From: Tubulanus polymorphus
Taxonomy: Eukaryota > Nemertea > Palaeonemertea > Tubulaniformes > Tubulanidae
NCBI RefSeq assembly: GCF_964204645.1
Contig: NC_134034.1
Span: 8,675,414-8,739,413 of the forward strand
Reading direction: 5' to 3'
DNA length: 64,000 nt
Both the position numbers and the translations under genes were made by a program. Below are positions 54,029 to 64,000 of this stretch, one piece after another. Under the pieces are notes generated by a model, which saw only the letters and a list, made by a program, of their open reading frames with translations, was not told the DNA's origin and made no database searches. The stretch's first letter is position 1; each line of letters begins with the position of its first letter.

Positions 54029-55740
54029 ATGAGCAACACTGAAAACTCAGTGAGCAGTCAAGATGCTGACAGAGAAATTGAAACCGATGAAAACGAAGAT
54101 TCAGCATTAATCGTGAGCCCTTCAACTAGTGATGGGAGGCCGACCAGACGAGTAGCAACAAGTAAATTAGACAAAGAAAAAGATATAAAGCAGTTGAAAC
54201 ACAGTCAGTCCGCGTTAACCGGGCGCATAACCGCAAGGAAAAACTTGCTTCAAAGATTAATGGAAACATGTATTGATACAAAAAGAGTCGAACACGAATT
54301 GAATAAGTACGATGAACTGGTTGAGAAATTTCTAGTGTCACACAAACTACCAACTCGAAGCTAAGCTAACCATAAAACAACGTGAAACTGACCAGGAATA
54401 TTGTGACTCTAGAACTGATGGTTATGAGCAGTTTCGAGCAGAGGTCACAGGTTGGATTGAGTCGATGGCTGAAATGGAACTACCACAGAGAAGTGAACTT
54501 CATCCAGACGCAGTCCCATTTCTACCAAAACGAATAACTTCAATGCCTACCAATACGTCTACACCCAGAGCTGAGACCACCACAGACAGAGTAGCAGACA
54601 TAGAAAGGGAGACTTCACCACCGGAGTCATCGCCACCAGAAATGACAAGGGTTGAAGGTATATCTGACCTACCATCAGCAGTGACACCACAAGTTGAGTC
54701 ATTAACTAGAGAGACCACCCCAGCTGAGGCGGTGCCAAGAAATGGCAGAACCGATTACCACGACGTAGCTGTTGACGTCAGCAGATCATCCCACGCTACA
54801 ACCATGACACAGGCTACTGAACGGGCACTTTCGGCCATTGCAGACACCCAACGAGACTTGACAAATCAGATGCGTCTTCCGAAATCTGAACCCGAGAAAT
54901 TTAACGGTGATGAAATAGGGTTTCGAGAATTCCTGATTGATTTTGAAGAATACGTAGCGAAATGGACGGACACCGACAGAGAGAGGTTGACACAGTTAAG
55001 GGCCTTATCAACTGGTACTCCACATGAACTCGTACGTGGCTGTGTTCACCAAATGAAGGTTACTATGAGGCAATGAGACTGTTGGAAGCAAGATATGGTG
55101 CTCCATATGACACAAGTCGAGCATACGTAAAAAAGTTGAAAGCCTGGCCTAGACTATCTATGAAAGCGCCAGTCGAGATGGACAGATATGCTATTCTTCT
55201 AAGAGATAGCTTCAACGCACTTAAGGGGCTAGGGCGGTTAACAGAGCTAGAACACCCAACAACAATGAACCAGATTGTCGACAAGTTACCAGATTGCCTA
55301 CAATATAAATGGATCAGACGGGATACGGATATCTTCAGTAAGACTCGATATCCAGCAAGATACGAAGACCTGGTAACATTTGTTGAGATTGAGGCCAAAG
55401 TGGTCTCAAATCCATGATATGGTTCTAGACCAACCCAAGAAGATGAAGCTAAATCAACATGGAAGAATAAGCGACCAAATCTAAGACCCATATATAATGT
55501 AGCGTCCAATGAACGAAATGAATACTGCCATCACTGCAAGGGAGATCACTTGCTCCAGGAGTGTTGGAAACTGAAGCGATTGACAAGAACTGATCGAAAT
55601 GAAATTTTGAAGAAATTAGGCCGATGTTACAAGTGCCTAGAACGAGGGCACATGATTAGAGATTGTCCGCTAATGAAGAAACAAGAAAACAGCAAAAGTA
55701 GAACCAACGAAGCATGGCCTACAAGCGGCACGCGATGCAC
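54029..55740 (+). pseudogene. gag: BEL/Pao Gag (DUF1759-type) with two zinc knuckles
   Basis: ATG at 54,029 starts MSNTENSVSSQDADRE. Residues TGRITARKNLLQRLMETCID and HELNKYDELVEKFL form the N-terminal helical region; after a frame change a Pro/Thr/Glu-rich linker is followed by RLPKSEPEKFNGDEIGFREF and RALSTGTPHELVRGC, then EAMRLLEARYGAPYDTSRAY and MNQIVDKLPDC, the DUF1759 capsid-like region of BEL/Pao elements. Zinc knuckles CHHCKGDHLLQEC and CYKCLERGHMIRDC end the protein. Breaks lie near 54,365, 55,070 and 55,415. Confidence 0.85.
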
Positions 55741-55787
55741 CTGAACCTGTTAACTCAAGAAGAGTTGGGTCTCAAGGGACTATAGCT

Positions 55788-56360
55788 ATGGCTGTATTAC
55801 CATTGAGACTTCGTTGTCTTGAAAATGGAGTCGAAATTACTTCGAACGCGTTCTTTGATACTGGGGCCAGGGCCAGCTTTATCACTGATGCTTTGGCCAA
55901 GAAGATGGGGCTGAGAGGACAAGCCACGACATTAGATCTGTCTACCATGTTACAGACAAGCAGTAAAATTGAAGCGAGAAAGATCCGAAACTTGGAAGTA
56001 CGAGGCCTAGCAGGAGGGAATTGGGTCAAACTCCACGAGCTCTACACCCATCGCACCGTATCTATTAACAGGAAGGAAATTCCAACCGTAAAGGATGTCT
56101 CGAAGTATCATCAGTTGAGAAACGTCGATTTGAAATTTGTAGACACTCCAGTCGGATTACTTTTAGGCGCGAATGTACCGGAAGTAATACGACCAATTGA
56201 GATAATTCCCACAGAACGAGAAGGACCGTATGCTATGCGAACAGCAATTGGCTGGACACTACTTGGGCCAGTCCAGAGGGGTCAGTCGGCATACAGATCC
56301 ACCTCAGTCAATAAAATTTCCATAGATGATCTAAACAATTTGAATTACATTTCCCTCTAA
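55788..56360 (+). CDS. pol: BEL/Pao aspartic protease
   Basis: 190-codon frame: AFFDTGARASFITDALAKKM carries the DTGA active site; TPVGLLLGANVPEVIRPIEI and AMRTAIGWTLLGPV are the conserved BEL/Pao protease tail. It is open throughout and ends at 56,360. RT and integrase do not follow; the element is truncated here and abuts unrelated repeat DNA. Confidence 0.85.
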   Translation: MAVLPLRLRCLENGVEITSNAFFDTGARASFITDALAKKMGLRGQATTLDLSTMLQTSSKIEARKIRNLEVRGLAGGNWVKLHELYTHRTVSINRKEIPTVKDVSKYHQLRNVDLKFVDTPVGLLLGANVPEVIRPIEIIPTEREGPYAMRTAIGWTLLGPVQRGQSAYRSTSVNKISIDDLNNLNYISL

Positions 56361-56424
56361 CCATTTGCCTCATAGGGACAAAAAAATACTGGATCCAAAA
56401 CTGAAGAAAATCCTATCGACATCT

Positions 56425-56600
56425 CGGCGCTATCCACGGAAAATGAATTCGACAGCTCAGTGCTATCCGCGGAAAATGAAATCGACAGCTCGGCGCTATC
56501 CGCAGCAAATGAATTCGACAGCTCGGTGATATCTGGAGCAAAGGAATTCGACAGCTCGCTGATATCTGCAGCAAATGAATTCGACAGCTCAGCGCTATTT
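56425..56600 (+). repeat. 33-bp coding-like tandem repeat, five units
   Basis: Units reading about GCGCTATCCGCAGCAAATGA then ATTCGACAGCTCG recur every 33 bp. In one frame they encode ALSAANEFDSS (11 residues), with variants VLSAENEIDSS, VISGAKEFDSS and LISAANEFDSS. Confidence 0.9.
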
Positions 56601-56639
56601 CAATCTGAAGCTGACCACCTGAAAGTTCATTTTTCAATT

Positions 56640-57160
56640 TTTCATTTTTAAATGAACAAGATGCAACAGATCAATTTTCTAGTTCATTTACAGTCACCCA
56701 TAATATTCAGGATTGTACTGATACTTGTACATATAAAAAAGAGGTATCCAAACTAAAATTGAAAATAAATGAATTGTCTGAAGAAATCACAAAGAAGTAC
56801 ACGGAAATCAAAGAGCTCAGAGATCAACTAAGTCAATTTTATTCAGCAGATATACTTAAAATCAAATCCGGTACACTAAATACAGATATATTTCAAGCAT
56901 CACCACTTGTAACCACTAATTCACGTTTGTCAACCGGTACGTTTACAAAATTAGAAATGCCAACTATTAGTTCAGCGTATGCATCGAAAAAAACATTGGA
57001 TCAAAGGGCAAAAAAGATTAAACTGATTTTAGAAAAGATATCTTCAACTACTCCATCACACCGTGAAATCGCTATGACTTTATCAAGTTTCATAAAGAAA
57101 TATCCCGACATCATAAAAATGGCCTTCGATGAAGTAGGTATGGCATTCTTCAAAACATAG
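56640..57160 (+). CDS. Coiled-coil protein fragment upstream of transposase-like gene
   Basis: Frame includes DCTDTCTYKKEVSKLKLKIN and SEEITKKYTEIKELRDQLSQ (coiled coil), then a Ser/Thr-rich linker and IKLILEKISSTTPSHREIAM, SFIKKYPDIIKMAFDEVG. It appears to be the N-terminal part of the gene continuing at 57,184 (a frame break separates them). The 33-bp repeats may encode its N-terminus. Confidence 0.4.
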
Positions 57161-57183
57161 ATCCATCCCAAGCAATTGAATTA

Positions 57184-57818
57184 AAACTTCGGCTACGACT
57201 CCCTATGAATACATTTCTTGACCTGAAAAGAATTTTAGAATACTACAGTATACCAATCTTTCCCGCGTCAGCAAAAATCAGGCAAGAATTGCTAAAACGA
57301 CAATCATTGTTCACGTCATGCGTTAAAGCTGGAGAGGAATTGCTAGAAGTTAACAGCCGAACCCATGAAAAAAAATGTGCCCATATGTGTCTGTTACTTC
57401 TGTGAAAACACAAATCGAGCGTTCTGTCGAGAGATTAAGTGAAGCACAACAGTTAGATCAATCAACTCGTTTTCACAGCGAAATATGAGTCAAAGTTGGG
57501 GTAGACAAAGGCGGCGGAAGCACTAAAATGGTACTCGCAGTAATAAACAGGCCATCTCCAAATAGCCCAGATTCCTCCGAATTAGTCAGCTTCTTCGAAG
57601 GGGTCGACTCAAACGAAAATATGAAACAGATTTTTTGTCATTTTCGGACCGAGATTGACTCTATCGAAAGCATCACTCTGTATAATGAAGAAATTATCAT
57701 CGGGATATTTTACATGGGGGACCTCCACTTTTTGTGCCGGATGATGGGTCACCAAGGCAGTGCATCTACGTATCCTTGCCTTTGGTGTGAGGTAAAACTT
57801 GATGACCTCCGAAACTAG
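57184..57818 (+). pseudogene. Transposase-like protein of unknown superfamily
   Basis: Three frames in series: FLDLKRILEYYSIPIFPASA (57,211), VKVGVDKGGGSTKMVLAVIN (about 57,490, after a stop) and EEIIIGIFYMGDLHFLCRMM, GHQGSASTYPCLWCEVKL (to 57,818). The order D-K-G-G...K, then GD..FLC...G..G....PCLWC is one I have seen in multi-copy invertebrate predicted proteins; the two Asp residues and the CLWC motif suggest a DDE-type nuclease fold, but the superfamily name is unknown to me. It ends at a TAG just before the 154-bp repeats. Confidence 0.4.
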
Positions 57819-57890
57819 GGGTCCAGGGACACCATGCCCACTTGGGAAGTGGTTCCAAATGCTCAACAATCTAACAATTTCAATATTCAA

Positions 57891-58495
57891 CGCCCCCTGG
57901 TGACCATATACAAAAACCAATGAACTTGAAACTCACCACAATCATAGAACATGTCAGCAGCTACGATTTTGAAATTGATTGTGATAACAAAATATGCCTC
58001 CTTTCCAATATAATATGGAAATACTAAGTTATTCTACTATTTAACGCCCCCTGGTGACCATATTCAAAACCCAATGACCTCGAAACTTACCACAATCATA
58101 GAACATGTCATGAACTACAACTTTGCAATTGATCATGGTAACAAAATATGCCTTGGTACCAATATAATAAGGAAATATTAAGTTATTCTACTATTCAACG
58201 CCCCCTGGTGACCATATAGAATAACTTAAAACTCGCAACAATCATAGATGATGTCATGAGCTACAACTTTCCAATTGATTGTGGTTACAAAATATGCATA
58301 GGTACGAATATAATATAGAAATGCTAAAATATTGCATTATTCAATGCCCCCTGGTGGCCATATACAAAATCCAATGACCTTGAAACTCACCACAATCATA
58401 GAACGCGTTTTGAGCTACAACTTTCTAAATGAGTGTGGTAACAAAATACGCTTAGGTATCAATATAATGTGGAAAAACTTTTTCCCACTTACGAA
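57891..58495 (-). repeat. 154-bp tandem repeat with CTCF-like cores, four copies
   Basis: CGCCCCCTGGTGACCATAT starts at 57,891, 58,045 and 58,199, and a variant TGCCCCCTGGTGGCCATAT at 58,345 (period 154, 154, 146). On the minus strand each reads CACCAGGGGGCG or CACCAGGGGGCA, very close to the CTCF core. The rest of the unit (CACAATCATAGAAC..GTCATGAGCTACAACTTTC, ACAAAATATGC) is 75-85 percent conserved. Confidence 0.9.
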
Positions 58496-59860
58496 TGAGT
58501 ACTGGTGACACCAAGATGGCCGCAATTGCGTCATAATTGGCTGATGAAAAATACCCGTCTCAGGTATAAAACATCCCTTTCCAAAGAACACCCATCACAA
58601 ATTGCAATGAGAAATGGTAAACCAGTAGGAAGCTACAGGACTCAGAATTCGGGCCAAAATTAACATTTTTGGGCACTAAAAAGGTCACAGGATGGCCATC
58701 TTGAGTCCGATCGACCCAATTTTTGTTATGCTGATGGGCCCTGGGGGGATTCATATAAATCCGAAAGATACAGGTAATTGATCAAAGCGTCTTCAAAATT
58801 TCCCTCAAAAAGTTCAAAAATGTGTAAAAAGTGCTGATTTTGGCGAACAACAATGGCTGCCAGTCGGCCATCTTGAATCTGACAGGACCAGTTTTTGGGC
58901 TGAAGATGTGTCTAGTGTAGATACATGTGTAACTAAAATATCAAGACATTACCTTGAAGCGTCTTCAAAACTTCCCAAAATAACTGGATTCCGTCTATGG
59001 ACGGACGAAAAGTGAACGCAATAGCCCGCTGGGACTAGATCAATCTTACCCCTAAAGATCTATAGCAACATACATACAAAATGCTAAAAAGGCTGAAAAT
59101 TTCCCTCATTCTATCGGGGCTGACACAGGTAATATTCAGAGCGATATGCTTCTTGAGCCTCTTGATTTAGGCCACCTAGTTCCTCCTGGTCTACATATTT
59201 CCCTTGGTTTAGGACTTATGTTCTGCTGTCGCGAAATCGATGAAAGCTCTCTCGAAGAACGTAATCCTGTAAATTGCGGCGCACCAATCAGTATCATTTG
59301 AAGTATTGAAAATCCACAGCCTCATTTATAGACGGACGACGCCATTTGATAAACGCGTATATTTGGATTCTAGAAAGTGTCTTTTTGACCGAATCTGACT
59401 TACTGACAAAGTCAGAAAAAAATGACATCAGAGTACGTCTGGTTTGAAGTTCGGAAATCGGAAGTAGAATTACGTCACACGAAAATCCGGCAGCGAAGTA
59501 ACTAAAATCCGGCAACTTTTGGTTCGGGTGATTTCAGAATGTATTTTTTCGTGAAATTTCTACCAAGATTGGATCGTTGAATCGTTTGACAATGAACCGC
59601 GTTGATCGAACGAGTTCAAAATAGCTGAAATTCCCTTAGCAACCGGAGCAAATTCATAATAACAAACGCGCCCGGTCCAGCATCACGCACGGGTTTGAAT
59701 CTTGGAGAATAACGCTCTAGCGCGCACGTACAGCAGTTTGTACAATTGTTATTATTTAAATGTATTGTATTGTATTGAATATTTTGAGGGGGCAGCATGT
59801 TTTATGAAAATCTATTTACTGTTGTTTAATTTAAGATGTTTACTGTATAAAGATATTGTG
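58496..59860. other. Repeat-rich non-coding DNA with AAGATGGCC phrases
   Basis: CCAAGATGGCCGCAATTGCG (58,510), GGATGGCCATCTTGAGTCC (58,692, itself a near-palindrome) and GGCCATCTTGAATCTG (58,867) are related words. GCGTCTTCAAAA.TTCCC.. occurs at 58,787 and 58,968. No gene supported. Confidence 0.5.
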
Positions 59861-59869
59861 TATTGATAT

Positions 59870-61091
59870 GTTGTATAGATGGGGGGTGGGATCACTTACT
59901 TAAATTCGTATTTTCAACCGGTTAAATATCCGTTGATTTCGGCCATGCTGGTAGTGTCCGTAGCACGCGAGTGGCGGCGCTATCAGCTGGTGTTGGTTTG
60001 CTGTCATGCTAGTTGTTGGGCTAGCAGGGATGCTACGCCGAGCTGCCCGTTGTCATGCTGGGATCAACCGATCATTATTTAACGATATTAACTGTTTGTC
60101 AGTCGTGTTGACTCCCGATAATCGTGATCGACGGCCTGCTCTGCTGACATATTTATTATGATCTTAGTCCCTTAGTTATACGCGTTAGTAAAAGACGTAT
60201 CGTCGTACCTCAGTCGTACGTTTGTCTGTTTTTGAAAACAGGATATTTAGATGGTTTAACACTACGCTACTATAAAGAAACGAATTAGATTTTGAATAGA
60301 GCGATATTTTATTAGGAATAATGTAGATTTGTAAATATATAAATATTGTGTACTCTAATTTATAGAGTATTCTCAATCGTTAATAATAATTTCATACAGT
60401 TTTAGACTAATCTATTGGTGATTGTCAGAATCTTAACAAGGACTGAGGAACAATTCTTTTCGTATCAGGCCGTTTTAAGATAGATTTATATTTATCGGTG
60501 GTAAAATGCCACCGTGGAGACGAATAGCAGAGGACTATTTAGTAGGGACTTAGAGCCTACAGCCCATGAGGAGGGAGAATCGATGGTAGAATATTGGACT
60601 GCCATTAGTATGAAGTGAGGGGTACGAGATTATTCTAAAGACCGGTCGAATGTAGGGTAGATCCAGGTATAATTCGGGGTGGCCAACCCAATTATATGCT
60701 GTGGGCCTTACGGGCATGTAAGAGACATGTTGCAGAGGATAAGCGTATACAGGAAAATAGATTATTCGTGCTCGGTGTGCACGACCTGTATACACTAGAT
60801 TAGAATTTTCATATCGTGGCTATTTTTATATATTTATCTCTCTCGGTTTCCCATGAGGATCATCCCTTGCGGCGAGATATTAGTTATTTCCTTTTTGATT
60901 TCACACCCAGAAATCATTCAACGTGAGCGAACTCCGTAGCGGGCTTAGAAGATAAGATTTTTACCTGTTTAGACATCCTGACAAATTAGATGGTTGCCGA
61001 TTATATCAACGAATTTATGAGACGAGCAGAAGAACGACCGCCATATTTAAAGAGAGAAGGCAGCACCTCCTTGCCCCCGTTTTCTGCTACA
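59870..61091 (+). repeat. Probable 5' LTR of Gypsy element 2
   Basis: The right edge is set by TACA at 61,088-61,091, followed two bases later by a primer-site-like TGGTGTCAGATG. The left edge (TGTTGTATAGATGGGGGG at about 59,871) is a guess because the 3' LTR lies beyond the window. Confidence 0.4.
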
Positions 61092-61093
61092 AT

Positions 61094-61111
61094 TGGTGTC
61101 AGATGTCGGAT
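61094..61111 (+). promoter_or_regulatory. Primer-binding site of Gypsy element 2
   Basis: TGGTGTCAGATGTCGGAT starts with the TGG that pairs with tRNA CCA and resembles primer sites of many animal Gypsy elements (TGGTGTCAGAAGTGG). Confidence 0.6.
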
Positions 61112-61250
61112 GATTCATTTTTTGAGATTCCAGATTGAGAGATATTTTTTTGTATATATAGTCTCGCAAGATAACTGATACATATTTTAGTAGATTCTGA
61201 CAAGTTCCCTTCAGATAGAGTCGATAAGTTTAGTATAAGTTTAATATATA

Positions 61251-62128
61251 GTGGTACGTGTAGTGGTACAAACGTTCTCTGGCGAGAGTCACGATGGAAC
61301 ATGGTCTCGAAGTAGTGGTTTGGCGGATGTAGGTAGAACAAGTTCTCCCGGTTCCCGCAATGTAGAACCAAATGTGATCTGTAAGATAAAACCAGAAAAT
61401 TATTCAGGTGACGGATCATGGCAAGATTATAGATTACAATTTGAAACAGTATCAAGAATCAACCACTGGTCAAACGAGGTTAAAGCCGATTTCCTGTTTG
61501 CTTCATTACGAGGCGCGGCTAGACAATTAGTTTGTACCAAGTTGGTTGATACGGAAAGATTAGAGTATCAAGAAATCTGTAAGATTTTAGATGCAAGACT
61601 TGGTTCAGGGGATTTTGCTGAAGTCCATCTGGCCGAACCGCGCAATCGAAAACGTAAGAGACATGAAAGTTTAAAAGAATTGGGACAAGCAGTAACAATA
61701 CTGTGTGCTCAAGCATATCCTGAGACAAGCTAGCCAGAACCCATTTCATTGAAGCATTGTCTGATGGTGAGATGAGAATGAGATTATGGCAATCAGATGT
61801 AAAGAGTTTTGATGAATTGATCTCGTACGCGTTGCGTTTAGAAAGTATATATATAATGGAATCATCATATGATAGGTTTCCAAGAGAAACGTATGTAAGA
61901 CAAGCGATAGTTTCAGACGAAGTTTCTGAGCTTAAGTAAGAAATGGCAAGTTTAAGAGAAGATGTGCGACGTATGTGCAATAGTCGTAGAGATAATTATA
62001 AATCTCAGTCGACACCATATAGAGCAAGTAATAACGTAGTTCGTTATAACTGCCAACAAAAGTGTCATATAGCAAGACAATGTACACAGCAGCCTTTAAA
62101 CTGTCCCGCGCCGTTCAAAAGGGAGTAG
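61251..62128 (+). pseudogene. gag: Gypsy element 2 Gag
   Basis: CKIKPENYSGDGSWQDYRLQ and NHWSNEVKADFLFASLRGAA are the Gypsy capsid N-terminal region; after a break at 61,733 IEALSDGEMRMRLWQSDVKS and YALRLESIYI continue the C-terminal capsid. A zinc-knuckle remnant NCQQKCHIARQC lies at about 62,050. Three breaks (61,733, a TAA at 61,937, and near 62,090) disrupt the frame. The ATG used is not certain. Confidence 0.75.
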
Positions 62129-62189
62129 GTTCGGCTAGAGTAAATAAAGCAAGTCTCCCAAAGAATTTAGAGATTCAAGATAGACAAAA

Positions 62190-62652
62190 TAATGATGATT
62201 CTAAAGTATACGTACTGTCCAAAAATGATAAATCACAATCAGCGATTTATTTGTCAGCAGTAGTACACGGAGTGTCTGTGAAGTATCTGGTAGATACCGG
62301 TGCTCATAACACAATCATCAGTAATCGTTTGTATACTGAAATTATAAAGAATCACAAGATAAAATTAGAATAATCAAATATACAACTCTATGCAGCTGAT
62401 CATAGTAGTATTGGAGTGAGAGGTACAGCGGTCATTCCCTTAGGTCTATTTGGTAAAAATGTACCTTGGGAAGTGATAGTGACTGAGATTAAAGAAGACG
62501 CTATTCTAGGAATGGATTTTCTGACAGCATATGATTGTCATATTCATTTAAAACAGCGGACAGTGACTTGTCAAGGTCATCAAATTCAGGAGGAGTCAAT
62601 AGCTCCTATTCATGAGAACACAATATTAATTAGATCAACAGAAAGAAGATAA
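62190..62652 (+). pseudogene. pol: Gypsy element 2 protease
   Basis: VSVKYLVDTGAHNTIISNRL has the DTGA active site. After a single TAA at 62,371 the same frame continues to RGTAVIPLGLFG and EDAILGMDFLTAYDCHIHLK, the C-terminal protease motif. One base change would explain the stop. Confidence 0.8.
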
Positions 62653-62654
62653 AG

Positions 62655-63677
62655 GTCCCACCTTTATCTGAGATAACTGCGTCGGGCTATATCGACGAGA
62701 AAGATAAAGGGTACTTAGGCAAATGGGCGATGTTAGAATCGAACCACAATTGGAAGTTAGGGCCCGAAATGTGTGTAGCACGTAGTGTAGTGGATACAGA
62801 GAAATCACAAATATTGGTTAGAATCGTAAATTTAGGCGATCAGCCGCGAGTATTGTATAAAAATACCTCTATGGCTAAGATTTCAAGAGTGAGAGTTATA
62901 TGGTCACAGGAAGAGACAAGTGTCAAATCAGATCAAGTTAATCAAGTAGAGAGTAAAGAATCTCTAGAATAGGCCTATCTAGAAGACTTAATCAAGCGTA
63001 GTTGTGAGGGTTTGAGCCCAGAACAATCTAGAAAAGTGCGAAATTCAATTGTGAAATACACAGATGTATTTGCGAAACCGGATACATATTTAGGGGAAGC
63101 GAAAGGAGTTTACCATACTATAGATACTGGTTCAACGCCACCTATCAAACAGCGATTTCGGCGATTACCATTAGCGAAACAAGTAGAATTAGATAAACTT
63201 TTGAAAGATATGATGGATTCCAAAGTGATCCAGAATAGCCAATCACCATGGAGTGGTCCAATAGTATTGGTGACTAAGAAAGATGGTAACCTTAGATTTT
63301 GCTTAGACTATCGGGCTTTAAACGAGTGTACAGTGACAGACTCCTATCCATTACCTCGAATTGATGATACGATAAGGTCGTTATCAGGAGCCAAGTATTT
63401 CTGTGGAGCCGATCTTCAGGCAGGTTACTGGCAAGTTCCATTATCGCCTAAAGACAAAGAAAAGACTGCATTTGTAGTCCCGCAAGGTTTATATCAATTT
63501 AGAAAAATGCATATGGGTCTAAAGAACAGTGGCCCTACGTTTGAGAGACTCATGGAAAGAGTTCTAGAAGGCTTATTGAACGACATAGTCCTAGTTTATC
63601 TAGATGATGTCATTATATTTGGCAAAGATTTTGAATTGACTTTGACGAATTTAGAAAAAGTTTTTGAGCGCCTATGA
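62655..63677 (+). CDS. pol: Gypsy element 2 reverse transcriptase (core intact)
   Basis: A connector frame (62,730-62,972) is followed by 221 open codons from 63,012: VFAKPDTYLGEAKGVYHTID, SKVIQNSQSPWSGPIVLVTK, LRFCLDYRALNECTVTDSYP, CGADLQAGYWQVPL, FRKMHMGLKNSGPTFERLME and VYLDDVIIFG. All three catalytic Asp residues (ADLQ and LDD) are present. The frame ends at TGA 63,675-63,677 within ERL-stop-AAGLKLKP, where an Arg codon CGA is expected; a single C-to-T change would produce this. Confidence 0.9.
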
Positions 63678-64000
63678 GCAGCAGGGTTGAAACTCAAGCC
63701 GAAGAAATCTCATTTCTTCAAAAGTAGTATTGAATTTTTAGGGCATAGCAATACGGAGATAGGAACAGTTTTTTCCCAAATTCAGGATGGAAAAGAAAGG
63801 GTGATAGCATATGCAAGTCGCACGTTAGCCAAGCCTGAAAGAAATTATTGTGTAACGAGACGAGAATTGTTGGCTGTAGTACCATTCATTAAGCATTTTA
63901 AATACTATTTGATGGACAAGCGTTTCACTTTGAGAACAGACCATGCCTCTTTAAAATGGTTAATGTCATTTAAAGAACCAGAGGGACAGATAGCAAGGTG
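63678..64000 (+). pseudogene. pol: Gypsy element 2 RT thumb and RNase H with internal deletion
   Basis: GLKLKPKKSHFFKSSIEFLG then directly NTEIGTVFSQIQDGKERVIA and YASRTLAKPERNYCVTRREL, LRTDHASLKWLMSFKEPEG. Normally about 100 residues lie between FLGH and the start of RNase H (DAS); here they are missing, so the RNase H lacks its first catalytic region. The element runs off the window edge. Confidence 0.85.

Noticed and set aside
58560..58754. Minus-strand 64-codon frame (NPPRAHQHNKNWVDRTQDG)
   Set aside because: It lies in dispersed AAGATGGCC repeat DNA and has no recognisable motif.
1..64000. tRNA or rRNA genes
   Set aside because: No cloverleaf with A and B boxes and no rRNA core segments were noticed on either strand; the only tRNA-like match is the Copia primer site.

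Overview
This is a piece of a eukaryotic, very probably marine invertebrate, genome. Intron-like GT...AG boundaries, low GC, the absence of bacterial-type operons and a dense mix of animal transposon classes all point that way. Several short repeats (blocks with CCAAGATGGCC, GCCCCCTGGTGGCC, GGACGGATGGACAGAC) resemble low-copy repeats I associate with molluscs and other lophotrochozoans; that assignment is an inference from memory. No rRNA, tRNA or CRISPR array was seen. Nearly all recognisable coding sequence belongs to mobile elements, most of them decayed and nested.

Layout. 1-880: Helitron helicase piece, then the C-terminal end of a LINE reverse transcriptase. 1.6-10.7 kb: a Ty3/Gypsy retrotransposon with gag, protease, RT, RNase H, integrase and a separate env-like gene, interrupted at about 7.6-9.3 kb by a LINE ORF1 fragment. 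10.9-15.7 kb: unassigned exon-like fragments, including an exon with 75-bp repeats that encode repeated ITIM-like tyrosine motifs. 16.6-17.2 kb: a 210-bp tandem duplication carrying splice-like signals. 18.3-18.6 kb: a foldback element. 19.2-22.8 kb: a very AT-rich Polinton/Maverick remnant (structural-gene tail, integrase with chromodomain, packaging ATPase, two small ORFs, an oppositely oriented ORF and a terminal repeat). 22.8-25.2 kb: a decayed spliced gene resembling a tyrosine recombinase. 30.4-33.2 kb: a Penelope-like element with terminal repeats and a GIY-YIG domain. 35.2-35.6 kb: a LINE endonuclease scrap (minus strand). 35.6-37.6 kb: a Helitron. 37.8-40.6 kb: a large uncharacterised gene family member, followed by a convergent PHD-finger exon.

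42.7-50.0 kb: a Polinton/adintovirus-type B-family DNA polymerase gene split by a complete Copia retrotransposon (43,887-49,006, minus strand). The Copia has 158-bp LTRs differing at one base, a 5-bp GATCA target duplication, a PBS and a PPT. 50.0-51.2 kb: MULE transposase and Gypsy protease scraps. 52.5-53.2 kb: the left end of another AT-rich Polinton whose terminal repeat matches the one at 22.8 kb. 54.0-56.4 kb: BEL/Pao gag and protease. 56.4-57.8 kb: a 33-bp coding repeat and an unknown transposase-like gene. 57.9-58.5 kb: four tandem copies of a 154-bp unit each carrying a CTCF-like core. 59.9-64.0 kb: the 5' part of a second Gypsy element with an intact-looking RT core.

The genes do not form one pathway; the window is a nested archive of at least ten mobile-element classes. 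The observations I rate highest are the ITIM-like repeat exon, the CTCF-like array, the Copia-in-polymerase nesting with exact boundaries, the shared Polinton ends with a repeated TATATAAATG start motif, and the env-bearing Gypsy.
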